From positions 1-49,272 of the forward strand of contig NZ_CALMGQ010000183.1 in assembly GCF_937863595.1 (NCBI RefSeq): a stretch of 49,272 nucleotides of DNA, given 5' to 3'. The notes beneath the pieces were generated by a model, which saw only the letters and a program-made list of their open reading frames with translations, was not told the origin of the DNA and did no database searches. Positions 29,105 through 36,707 of the stretch are shown here, piece by piece; positions within the stretch are counted from its first letter, which is position 1, and every line of letters begins with the position of its first letter. Source of the stretch: an uncultured Cytophaga sp. (GTDB lineage Bacteria > Bacteroidota > Bacteroidia > Cytophagales > Cytophagaceae). Made by a program: the position numbers and the translations under genes.

Positions 29105-29202
29105 ACCTATGCTTATCTTTTCATTAATCGGACCACACAAAGCACGGCACCTATACATACATATCACCCACTTTTATTTATATTTAGTAAATAACACCAA
29201 GC

Positions 29203-29811
29203 ATGATGTTGAAATATTTTATATTCTTTATTGCAAGTAGTTTTTTCAGTTGCTCGGCGCTGCAAACAAACGAAACAGAACCGACTACTCTCGCTCAACA
29301 GTATGTGGATACGGTTAAACCTATCGTTAACAGCAATAAATCAAGTATGCCTAACCCCATTAAAGTAGCAAAATTTAAAGAATATGCAACAGATTGGAAT
29401 GAAAGCGAATTCCCCGCTCCCACACCGAGCATGCTTGTACAGTCATCTGTTATAGATCCAGGGTATCTGTATATATCCAACAGTTTCGATTCATTAACTA
29501 CTAAAATAAGTACGGAAAACACTCCCTCAATTGGAAGACCTTGCTCTTGGAAACAATCATTTAAATCCAGTATCATTTATAGTACGTCAACTTGCATGGC
29601 CGGTGGTACAAAATATTCCATTCAGACCAAAAGCAAAGACAAACAAATATTGATTCGCCTGATTGATGTATTATTTTACACCTCAGAGAATGATTGGAAT
29701 AGTGACTCTACGCAATACGCCCCACTATCCGAAATGGCTGGCAGCTACTATTCACTTGAGAAAAGTGATGCAGGAAATTACAGTATAGTGTACAGTTGCA
29801 GCTATAAATAG
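29203..29811 (+). CDS. Hypothetical lipoprotein (202 aa)
   Basis: Exported lipid-anchored protein of unknown role. The N-terminal signal ends in the lipobox FFSCS (Cys17 counting from the ATG at 29203; an in-frame ATG at 29206 is also possible). The mature region is Ser/Thr-rich with three further Cys (RPCSWKQ, STCMAGG, CSYK) and a strand-rich C-terminus (KQILIRLIDVLFYT). No known domain was recognised. The 284 bases after it contain a tail-type repeat remnant and the terminator of the FG-GAP gene. Confidence 0.65.
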   Translation: MMLKYFIFFIASSFFSCSALQTNETEPTTLAQQYVDTVKPIVNSNKSSMPNPIKVAKFKEYATDWNESEFPAPTPSMLVQSSVIDPGYLYISNSFDSLTTKISTENTPSIGRPCSWKQSFKSSIIYSTSTCMAGGTKYSIQTKSKDKQILIRLIDVLFYTSENDWNSDSTQYAPLSEMAGSYYSLEKSDAGNYSIVYSCSYK

Positions 29812-29867
29812 AAGTGCGTTAAAATAAATTAAAACCAAGCTCAATTATCAATATTAGCTTAATCAGT

Positions 29868-29975
29868 GGTTCAGATAAATACCGTTGGTTAATTGAGCGT
29901 ACCATCATAGATTAGCAGCTTATTGTCAGAATAACTCAACAACGGTTTGAGTGGTAGGTTTGGTGAAAGAATTGC
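29868..29975. repeat. Tail-type repeat unit without the REP and hairpin parts
   Basis: Reads GTTCAGATAAATACCGTTGG, TTAATTGAGCGTACCATCAT, then GTAGGTTTGGTGAAAG. It matches the tail of composite copies 1 and 2, with only the last bases of the hairpin element in front, so it is probably a truncated copy. Confidence 0.65.
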
Positions 29976-30040
29976 TATCGCAAACTTATGTAAAAACTCA
30001 CATAAATTAATTTTGAAATTCCGTAGCCATTACATTCAAT

Positions 30041-30074
30041 AAAAAAGTCCTGCGTAAAAATACAGGACTTTTTT
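30041..30074 (-). terminator. Terminator of the FG-GAP gene
   Basis: Arms AAAAAAGTCCTG (30041-30052) and CAGGACTTTTTT (30063-30074), 10-base loop, 22 bases after the stop of the minus-strand gene. A/T runs on both sides would also stop the plus-strand lipoprotein transcript. Confidence 0.9.
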
Positions 30075-30095
30075 ATTATTGACATACGAACTTAA

Positions 30096-32534
30096 TTACT
30101 TTTTACTAATCTTTTGCATTGCCACACGTTGCGCTTGTTCGTTGTATAAAAGAATCAGATACATTCCATTTTTCAAGGCCGCAATATTCAATTCTGTCAC
30201 TTCGTTTCCTTCCATCACTACAGCACCTAAATTATCAATAAGTACATATTTTGAATAACGTATACCTTCAATACGAATTACATCTGTTGTTGGATTTGGA
30301 TACAATTTAATTTCACTGGAGGTGATTGCAACATCTGTCTCGGTTGTAATTGTATTGATTACAAAATCGCACGTAGCACTCATGTTATTAATATCCAATG
30401 CAGTTAATGTAACTGTAAATATATCATCTTGTATGAGTGTGCCAGCGTCAGGAGTTTGCGTAATGATTGGTGCTTCGTTGCAGAACCCTGTTGTTGTTGC
30501 CGATTGAGTAAAATCAGGAAGCAAGGTTCCTTTATTCAGCGATTGATCCACTGCACACGTAATTTGCTGCGTGCCGAGTACAAGAAATGAACATTCACTT
30601 TTATTTCCGGCTTTATCTTCAGCAGTTATTGTTACAGTCATGTTGGGATTAAATACAGAACCAGCAAGGGGTGATTGTGTAATAATGGGATTGGCATCTG
30701 CATTGTCAGTCACTGTAATCAATGATGTGTATGAGGGAATGATTCCACAGTTACTTTTTTGTTCAGTAGGACATGTGATAACGGGCGCTTCTATATCTAC
30801 TAAGGTTTTCACATCATGGATTAAATAGATTTCACCCAAATTTCCGACGGCATCTTGAAAATATAGATATACATCATACGCTGCTCCTGAAGCTAAGTCT
30901 GCAATACTTTTATTGATAACAATTTCTGCTTGATCGGCTTGAATATTGCCAAACTGCAATGCATTTATTCCGTTTAAAATGTCCGAATGTATATTTATTT
31001 CATCTTCTTCACTTGGATAAATACCATAATGAACGCTGCCTCCTTCTTGTGTATTTACTTGTAGGTTAAACGTTGTATAATTGATAGCTGTAACCTTTGG
31101 ATAACTTGCTGTGAGAGGCTTTGCATAATGATCCCCACCAAAGACAACATATACTTCCCCAGATTCGTTGCCACCAGACAAAACAGTGCCTGAAATTTCA
31201 CTTCCAATCATAAAGTCAGAATAGCCGTCTCCATTTATATCACCACCACCACTTATTTGCCTACCAATATTTGTTTGCTTTATATTTTTTATTTTGAAAC
31301 CACCAGTACCATTTAGTATTGTGGGATCAAAAGTTGCAGGTACGATTTCTTTGGAACCGTATACAACCCAGTTTTCATAATTATTAGACACAACTAAAAA
31401 ATCGTCGATTCCATCGTCGCTCACATCTCCGATGGCTGCAGAAGTTAGATTAAATCCTGTAGATGCAAAACCATTTGTTCCGTTAGCAACAAAGGTTTTT
31501 GCAAATGCAGTTTTTGAGCCATAAATAATAATATTACCCGAAAAACAATCATCGATTCCATCGCCATTGATATCTCCAAGCGTGCCCACTGGAATTAAGA
31601 AATTATTAGAGGCATTTTGAATGGAAAAACCATTTGTGCCATTTACAGCTTTTATATCAACGATCATTTGAAAAGGTGCGGCATGACCGAAATAAACATA
31701 GGTCTTTTTTTCATCAGCAGAACTTCCAGTCCAAATACCAACCATAACATCAGCATAGCCATCTGCATTTATATCACCTGCTGAAGCAACATAAAAAGCA
31801 GATATATTTGCTGACACCTTACCTAATTTAAAGCCACGAGTACCGTCTAACCAACTTGCATCAACATCTAATGGAAAATTAGAGTTCCTACCAAAAAGAA
31901 TATAGGTAGTGCCCGACCATGCATATTGACCTAACAAAATATCATTAATCCCATCTCCGTTTACATCACCTGCTCCCTTAATTTCACCAACGCCACTTTC
32001 AGTAAAAATAAAACCAATGGTAGCAGTGATCTCATTCATTGTTATAGTAGCTGAAAAACCGGTACTTCTTCCATACAAAAACATATGCTTATCCCCCTGA
32101 GATGCCAATGCAATATCATCTATACCATCGCCATTAATATCGCCTAACTTCCCAATTGATGCGCCTCTTCTTTCATCTTCAGCAACACCTTCCACTTTAA
32201 AGCCATTAATACCATTTAGGGTAGTTAAATCAAATGGGGAAGGATATGCATTGACTGAACCAAAAATAATATACGTAGTGCCAGCTAGTTCAAGATTATT
32301 CGGTTCAATAAATTGTGTATTTATAGCGATATCTTCTAACCCATCGTGATTGATGTCACCAACAAAACTCAATTCAGAACCAAGGCGATCGCCTCCATTC
32401 AAGCCTTTTACAATAAATCCATTTTTACCATTCAATGTGTTTTGATCAAATACAGAAGGAAAATTTTGTGCATTACTGGTCAAAAAATTCAATGTAGCGA
32501 TTAAAAAAAATAAAGATTTTTTGGATAAATTCAT
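30096..32534 (-). CDS. Secreted seven-blade FG-GAP (integrin-alpha-like) propeller protein with T9SS sorting domain
   Basis: Large extracellular protein, role unknown, possibly adhesion. Seven calcium-binding FG-GAP loops of the form GD(I/V)NxDGxxD are present (GDINHDGLED, GDINGDGIDD, GDVNGDGIND, GDINADGYAD, GDINGDGIDD, GDVSDDGIDD, GDINGDGYSD), enough for a complete seven-blade propeller. Two HYR-like beta domains follow (ITCPTEQKSNCG; ITCAVDQSLNKG), then the T9SS domain (LYPNPTTDVI, LKNGMYLILL). The open frame extends upstream to 32615, but the start at 32534 (MNLSKKSLFFLIATLNF) gives a normal signal peptide cut after SNA; the 27 extra residues do not. Confidence 0.9.
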   Translation of the reverse strand: MNLSKKSLFFLIATLNFLTSNAQNFPSVFDQNTLNGKNGFIVKGLNGGDRLGSELSFVGDINHDGLEDIAINTQFIEPNNLELAGTTYIIFGSVNAYPSPFDLTTLNGINGFKVEGVAEDERRGASIGKLGDINGDGIDDIALASQGDKHMFLYGRSTGFSATITMNEITATIGFIFTESGVGEIKGAGDVNGDGINDILLGQYAWSGTTYILFGRNSNFPLDVDASWLDGTRGFKLGKVSANISAFYVASAGDINADGYADVMVGIWTGSSADEKKTYVYFGHAAPFQMIVDIKAVNGTNGFSIQNASNNFLIPVGTLGDINGDGIDDCFSGNIIIYGSKTAFAKTFVANGTNGFASTGFNLTSAAIGDVSDDGIDDFLVVSNNYENWVVYGSKEIVPATFDPTILNGTGGFKIKNIKQTNIGRQISGGGDINGDGYSDFMIGSEISGTVLSGGNESGEVYVVFGGDHYAKPLTASYPKVTAINYTTFNLQVNTQEGGSVHYGIYPSEEDEINIHSDILNGINALQFGNIQADQAEIVINKSIADLASGAAYDVYLYFQDAVGNLGEIYLIHDVKTLVDIEAPVITCPTEQKSNCGIIPSYTSLITVTDNADANPIITQSPLAGSVFNPNMTVTITAEDKAGNKSECSFLVLGTQQITCAVDQSLNKGTLLPDFTQSATTTGFCNEAPIITQTPDAGTLIQDDIFTVTLTALDINNMSATCDFVINTITTETDVAITSSEIKLYPNPTTDVIRIEGIRYSKYVLIDNLGAVVMEGNEVTELNIAALKNGMYLILLYNEQAQRVAMQKISKK

Positions 32535-32835
32535 AGCAATTCGTGAATAATGGATTGTTAATAAAACAGAAGTGCAAGAAAATACTTGTAGGCATCTTAT
32601 CCAAACCGATAACATTCCTATTCCTACCGTTAAATAAATAGTTTACCTATTTTCTCCATATCGTATATATAATGGATGCTCAAACCTATTTTGTATGTGG
32701 CTACAGGGGAAAATATTCCTCCATTTGAATAAGGCATCCTTTTCAAAGTGAGCGCCAATATCAACGAGATAACAAATATTTTTACTATTGTGTTAAGATG
32801 ATCTTACTTAGCAATTCCACCACGAGACAGAAAGA

Positions 32836-32905
32836 GACAAATTCAGTTGGCTCTTTGAGCCTACCATTATAGATTCTTAGGTAGTTGCCCAATACAACCA
32901 TACAG
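32836..32905. repeat. Tail-type repeat remnant
   Basis: Contains GACAAATTCAGTTGGCTCTT, TGAGCCTACCATTATAGATT and GGTAGTTGCCCAATACAACC. Matches the start of the tail unit of the composite repeats; no REP or hairpin part is next to it. Confidence 0.6.
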
Positions 32906-32993
32906 GCTTTATCGATGCTTAGATCAAAATACCCTTACCGTCTACCTGCGTAAAAACCATCCATTCACTTTTCCATTCTTAATTATAAATACA

Positions 32994-33001
32994 TATCTTT
33001 A
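32994..33001 (+). promoter_or_regulatory. Candidate -7 element of the Crp/Fnr gene
   Basis: TATCTTTA, one base from the TAnnTTTG consensus, 28 bases before the start codon. No clear -33 TTG at the usual distance, so weak. Confidence 0.35.
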
Positions 33002-33029
33002 ACAAAACACGAATAACCGTTAATGCACC

Positions 33030-33611
33030 ATGTACGAATCGCTACGCGCTTATATTGAAAAATATGCATCCGATACTTTTTCGGAAACAGATTTTGAAGT
33101 TGTAAAAAAAACCTTTACGCACAAACGATTTAAGAAAGGTCAGTTTCTGTTGCAAGAAGGTGATGTATGCAAATACAATGCATTTATTTTAAAAGGCTCT
33201 ATGCGCCTGTATTCGGTAGATGCAAAAGGTATAGAGCACATTATTCAATTTGGTATAGAGAATTGGTGGGTGGGTGATCGTGAAAGTTTAACCATGCTTA
33301 CGCCTTCTAAGTACAACATTGATGCTATTGAAGACACAGAAGTGTTGTTAATCACATCCGAAGAATTGCAACAATTAACTGCTACCCTACCCATTTTTAG
33401 CAAAATGATTCACACCCTAAACCAACGAAATTTTAGTGCTTCACAAAAACGCATTCACGATGCACTTAGCTTAACAGCCGAAGATCGTTTTCTAGAGCTA
33501 CAAAAAAACCATCCAGACTTTTTACAACGTTTTCCGCAAACCATGCTTGCTTCGTATTTAGGAATCACGGCGGAAACATATAGTAGAATTCGAAAGAAAG
33601 CGCTGAAGTAA
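33030..33611 (+). CDS. Crp/Fnr-family transcriptional regulator
   Basis: 193-aa DNA-binding regulator. Residues about 20-130 are a cyclic-nucleotide-binding-type beta-roll (FLLQEGDVCKYNAFILKGSMRLY). It has no Cys cluster for an Fe-S centre, so it is not an FNR-type oxygen sensor of the classical kind. The C-terminal helix-turn-helix is compact: TMLASYLGITAETYSRIRKKAL, with the recognition helix at the very end. The effector is unknown. Just downstream are a terminator and, ahead of pirin-yceI, two palindromes of the Crp/Fnr type, making that operon its likely target. Confidence 0.9.
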   Translation: MYESLRAYIEKYASDTFSETDFEVVKKTFTHKRFKKGQFLLQEGDVCKYNAFILKGSMRLYSVDAKGIEHIIQFGIENWWVGDRESLTMLTPSKYNIDAIEDTEVLLITSEELQQLTATLPIFSKMIHTLNQRNFSASQKRIHDALSLTAEDRFLELQKNHPDFLQRFPQTMLASYLGITAETYSRIRKKALK

Positions 33612-33620
33612 AAAAAATCC

Positions 33621-33647
33621 GAATCGATGCGTAACGATTCATTTTTT
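33621..33647 (+). terminator. Terminator after the Crp/Fnr gene
   Basis: GAATCG (33621-33626) pairs with CGATTC (33635-33640) and flanking A/T bases extend the stem; ATTTTTT follows. Ten bases after the stop. The stem is short, so efficiency is uncertain. Confidence 0.6.
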
Positions 33648-33875
33648 AAAAGTATGTACAGGATTTAAACCCTTGGCTATAGTGATACATTGGGATATAT
33701 TTACTGTTTCAACGTTCACATTTTTTAGAGATACAAAAACGCGTACCGAATCTATATTAAAGCTAACACAGAGAATCCTCAGCAGTTAGAAATTTTTCAG
33801 GTACAGATTCGAATAGACTCAAATACTCCCAATTTATGTATTTAGGCGCTTAAGCATTTCACATACATCCCACCT

Positions 33876-33914
33876 CTTGACATTTGTCAAGCCTCTTTAT
33901 TGTCATTTGTCAAT
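33876..33914 (+). promoter_or_regulatory. Paired Crp/Fnr-type operator palindromes ahead of pirin-yceI
   Basis: Site 1 is the perfect palindrome CTTGACATTTGTCAAG (33876-33891). Site 2, TTGTCATTTGTCAA (33900-33913), shares the right half-site and spacer and lies 23 bases downstream. The TTGAC-N4-GTCAA form matches the symmetry and spacing of FNR/DNR-class boxes. Site 2 is centred about 40-43 bases before the start point implied by TTACTTTG (33936-33943), the usual place for a class II activator site. A Crp/Fnr gene lies immediately upstream. Confidence 0.6.
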
Positions 33915-33935
33915 CCGATTCCTCTTTTTATGCTG

Positions 33936-33943
33936 TTACTTTG
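33936..33943 (+). promoter_or_regulatory. Candidate -7 element of pirin-yceI
   Basis: TTACTTTG differs at one position from the TAnnTTTG consensus. It places transcription start near 33949, about 54 bases before the pirin ATG, and rules out use of the upstream in-frame codon at 33877. Confidence 0.45.
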
Positions 33944-34002
33944 TATCAACAAAAAGGGAAAGCACGAATGCTTCTTCTAAGTTAAATAAAAGTACTACGA
34001 AA

Positions 34003-34890
34003 ATGGAAAAGACGATCGGAACAAAATATGGTGGTATCAATTCCAAAGTTGGCGAACTTTTAGTGAATCGATTGTTGCCAAACAGATATATGGATGCAGT
34101 AGGTCCATTTGTATTTTTGGATCACTTATACCCGAGTGTTCAAAAACCAAAAACACCAGCTGCGCCTACTGGACAATTTGCACATCCCCACCGTGGTATT
34201 GCAACTTTCAGTTATGTATTTAGCGGCGCGCTTGAACACTTTGACAGCAATGGACAACATGGTATTGTAGAAGAAGGTGGCGCACAATGGATGAATGCAG
34301 GAAACGGCATCATCCACGACGAACATTTCAGTCCCGACTTTCAAGCGCGTGGTGGAATCATGCACGGACTTCAATTCTGGATTAATTTACCTGCAGAAAA
34401 TAAAGCACAAAAGCCCGATTACATGGCGATACAGGCAGGCGATATTCCTGAAGTAATATTGCCAAACGAAGCAGGTATCATGCGCATAGTTATCGGCGCT
34501 TGCGGGGATAATAAGTCGCCTGTTAAAACATTCAGCGAACAATTTCTTTATCATATAAAACTGAATCCAAAATCTAGCTTTATGTATACAACCAACGTAG
34601 GTTTGGAATACGCTGCCTTTGTGCCTTCAGATGAAGTAATTATTAACGGAAAAGCCATAAGCAAAAGTGAGATTGTTTCATTTGCAAACACGGATGGCGA
34701 CATAAGTTTTACAAATAATAACATCACAGAGGTTGATCTTGTTTTATTTGGGGGCGCGCCTTACACCGAAGCAATCTTTGCAGAAGGCCCCTTTGTTATG
34801 AACAGCCGCTTAGAAATTGCACATGCCTATAGAGATTTCTTTAACGGAGATTATGGGAAAATTAAGTATGAAGAAAGTAGAATAAATTAA
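34003..34890 (+). CDS. Pirin family protein
   Basis: Double-cupin metalloprotein of 295 aa; some members are quercetin dioxygenases, others redox-sensing partners. The metal ligands are all visible: HPHRG (His61, His63) and IIHDEHF (His105, Glu107), with the spacing of human pirin. The N-terminal cupin is complete and the C-terminal one ends in LVLFGGAPYTEAIFAEGPFVMN. The open frame starts at 33877 but those codons overlap the operator palindromes; MEKTIGTKYG at 34003 is the natural start. yceI follows 49 bases later on the same strand, so they likely form one operon controlled with the neighbouring regulator. Confidence 0.93.
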   Translation: MEKTIGTKYGGINSKVGELLVNRLLPNRYMDAVGPFVFLDHLYPSVQKPKTPAAPTGQFAHPHRGIATFSYVFSGALEHFDSNGQHGIVEEGGAQWMNAGNGIIHDEHFSPDFQARGGIMHGLQFWINLPAENKAQKPDYMAIQAGDIPEVILPNEAGIMRIVIGACGDNKSPVKTFSEQFLYHIKLNPKSSFMYTTNVGLEYAAFVPSDEVIINGKAISKSEIVSFANTDGDISFTNNNITEVDLVLFGGAPYTEAIFAEGPFVMNSRLEIAHAYRDFFNGDYGKIKYEESRIN

Positions 34891-34939
34891 GAATAAATAA
34901 AAAGTAAATACGTAAACAAAATTTAAAATACATACAATT

Positions 34940-35467
34940 ATGACAACTACAAATTGGGTAATCGACGCATCTCACTCTGAAATTCAATTCAAAGTAAAAC
35001 ATTTAGTTATTACAACTGTTACAGGTGCTTTTAATGATTTCAGCGGTACGGTTGAAGCAGGCGACGACACGTTTGAAAATGCGAAAATAAGCTTCGAAGC
35101 AAGTACGGCATCCATCAATACAAACAGCGAACAACGCGATACACACTTAAAAAGTGCGGATTTTTTTGATATAGAAAAATTTCCAAAATTAACGTTCAGT
35201 GCAACGAAGTTTACAAAAAAAGGCGATGACTTTGAATTGGTCGGTGATTTAACAATTAAAGATGTTACAAAATCAATTACACTTGCGGTTGAATATGGTG
35301 GAACGGCAAAAGATCCTTGGGGAAATACAAAAGCAGGTTTTGAAGTTTCAGGAAAGATAAGCCGCAAAGAATTTGGTTTAACATGGAATACCATCACTGA
35401 GGCGGGCGGCGCATTGGTTGGCGATGAAATTAAACTCATTGCAAACGTTCAATTATTAAAACAATAA
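34940..35467 (+). CDS. YceI family lipocalin-like protein
   Basis: 175-aa lipid- or isoprenoid-binding beta-barrel family. It begins WVIDASHSEIQFKVKHL, the family opening, with FSGTVEAGDD, LKSADFFDIEKFP and the C-terminal DEIKLIANVQL. No signal peptide is present, so it is a cytoplasmic form, unlike the periplasmic E. coli protein. Second gene of the pirin operon; pairing with pirin is common in Bacteroidota and suggests stress- or quinone-related function, which is inference. Ends at a strong terminator. Confidence 0.94.
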   Translation: MTTTNWVIDASHSEIQFKVKHLVITTVTGAFNDFSGTVEAGDDTFENAKISFEASTASINTNSEQRDTHLKSADFFDIEKFPKLTFSATKFTKKGDDFELVGDLTIKDVTKSITLAVEYGGTAKDPWGNTKAGFEVSGKISRKEFGLTWNTITEAGGALVGDEIKLIANVQLLKQ

Positions 35468-35470
35468 TTC

Positions 35471-35510
35471 AAATAAAATCCCGTCCAAAATGGACGGGAT
35501 TTTATTTTTT
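35471..35510 (+). terminator. Terminator of pirin-yceI
   Basis: 17-bp perfect arms (AAATAAAATCCCGTCCA, 35471-35487, with 35491-35507), 3-base loop and T run, 4 bases after the yceI stop. Confidence 0.94.
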
Positions 35511-35600
35511 AGATTCATAGATAAAAAGGATTGTAATAATAGAAAACGTGAATTATTATGATAAATTTGGACTAAGCTGCGCTAAAGACTGGCGGCAGAA
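35511..35600. repeat. Degenerate chimera of hairpin element and inverted REP
   Basis: 35511-35560 resembles the left part of the hairpin element (ATAAAAAGGATTGTAATAAT, then AATTATTATGAT), but the right half is missing. It runs into half an inverted REP (AAGCTGCGCTAAAGACTGGC, 35574-35593). It looks like an internal deletion joining two units of a composite repeat. Confidence 0.6.
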
Positions 35601-35670
35601 AGCCAGAAACAACTGATAGAAATATGGACAGAACAGAATATTCTAATCGCAAACAATAAAAAAATATAAT

Positions 35671-36315
35671 ATGGATGTATTAAGAAAACATTGGTATGAT
35701 TTAGGTGGATTGTTATCTATCTCTGTTTTGGTATTCGTATACGTAAACCTTAATACATTATCTTCTTATCAACTATTAATGTGGCTAAGTTTAACATCGT
35801 TATTCTTTCATCAACTAGAAGAATATAGAATCGTAGGCACCTTTCCTGGCATGATTAACACAGCAGTTTTTAATAGTCCCATACCAGACAGGTATCCATT
35901 AAATACAAATACTGCATTATATATCAATATGGGTGTTGGCTGGCTATGTTATTTATTGGCCGCTTTACTAGCTAAAAAAGCTATCTGGTTGGGGATTGCT
36001 ACTATACTTATTTCCTTAGGAAACATTATTGCTCATACATTTCTGTTTAACATTAAAGGCAAAACTTATTTCAACGCAGGAATGATTACGTGTTGGTTGT
36101 TTTTCGCTCCATGCATATATTTTTTTATAAAGATTACATATAGCGAAAATTTAATAACAGTAACTGATTATCTAATTGGAATTCCGCTTGGAATATTTCT
36201 TAATATTGTTGGTGTATTAAAAATGATTACTTGGCTCGCAGATAAAAATACGCCGTACGCTTTTGAAAAACGCAATCTATTATTAAAAGACAGAGATATT
36301 AATAGAAGTATTTAA
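35671..36315 (+). CDS. HXXEE-domain integral membrane protein
   Basis: 214-aa membrane protein of unknown function with about six hydrophobic segments. The family hallmark His-x-x-Glu-Glu is HQLEE (His47, Glu50, Glu51), followed by the usual R/G/P-containing loop YRIVGTFPG and later a His in NIIAHTFLF inside the fourth helix. The C-terminus is a short basic tail. No neighbours suggest a role; it is flanked by repeat remnants on both sides. Confidence 0.78.
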   Translation: MDVLRKHWYDLGGLLSISVLVFVYVNLNTLSSYQLLMWLSLTSLFFHQLEEYRIVGTFPGMINTAVFNSPIPDRYPLNTNTALYINMGVGWLCYLLAALLAKKAIWLGIATILISLGNIIAHTFLFNIKGKTYFNAGMITCWLFFAPCIYFFIKITYSENLITVTDYLIGIPLGIFLNIVGVLKMITWLADKNTPYAFEKRNLLLKDRDINRSI

Positions 36316-36707
36316 AAGAGGACTGGCATTCCTTGTCCCAGTGATAAGATAATTAAAAAATTTTCTAAATTTAGATCCATGCGATTAATGAATAAAATAA
36401 TATTGAATAACAGGCAATGAATAATATTCATTTCAGTTATTCAATATCATGCAAATCATACAAATCAAAAGAAACATCATTCAGGCAAATACAGTTCGCT
36501 AATTAAACATTCCACCATAGATTCGTAGGTTGTTGATTCGAAAATGCCTACAACGGATTGATTCGTAGTAGGGCTAGGGTAACCATTCCAAAACATGATA
36601 CCCATCACCAACCATAAAACCTTTTATCATTTTTCGAATATAAGCCTCGGCTATGCCTTGTTCTTTCAGCTATACTTATTAACTTAGTTAAAAGATTTTA
36701 GTACCCT
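36316..36707. other. Intergenic region with a degenerate composite repeat
   Basis: 392 bases between the HXXEE gene and ackA. A hairpin-plus-tail repeat fills 36373-36585. The remaining 120 bases before ackA are AT-rich; no clear promoter was found. Confidence 0.6.
36373..36585. repeat. Degenerate hairpin-plus-tail repeat
   Basis: 36373-36487 matches the hairpin element (GCGATTAATGAATAAAAT, TTATTCAATATCATG, ends CATTCAGGCA) but the TGTCTGAA left end is lost. 36488-36585 matches the tail (AGATTCGTAGGTTGTTG, ACAACGGATTGATTCG). Confidence 0.65.

Larger units (their letters stand above)
28696..29202. other. Gene-free stretch filled by the duplicated RAYT upstream region
   Basis: 507 bases without an intact gene: the rest of unit A, a short junction (28854-28860, GACCAGG), all of unit B, and about 100 bases leading to the lipoprotein gene at 29203, in which nothing was recognised. 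Confidence 0.8.
32535..33029. other. Divergent intergenic region with a tail-repeat remnant
   Basis: 495 bases between the FG-GAP gene and the Crp/Fnr gene. It holds a tail-type repeat (32836-32905) and a -7-like site before the regulator (32994-33001). Nothing else was recognised. Confidence 0.6.
33612..34002. other. Intergenic region between the regulator and pirin genes
   Basis: 391 bases. It holds the regulator's terminator (33621-33647), about 220 bases with nothing recognised, the paired palindromes at 33876-33914, a -7-like site at 33936-33943 and a leader of about 55 bases. Confidence 0.6.

Noticed and set aside
28696..29202. Retron or other structured ncRNA in the duplicated spacer
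   Set aside because: No reverse transcriptase nearby; the palindromes are explained by REP units.
34984..35439. 151-aa minus-strand frame inside yceI
   Set aside because: Complete antisense overlap with a well-conserved YceI gene; no family features.
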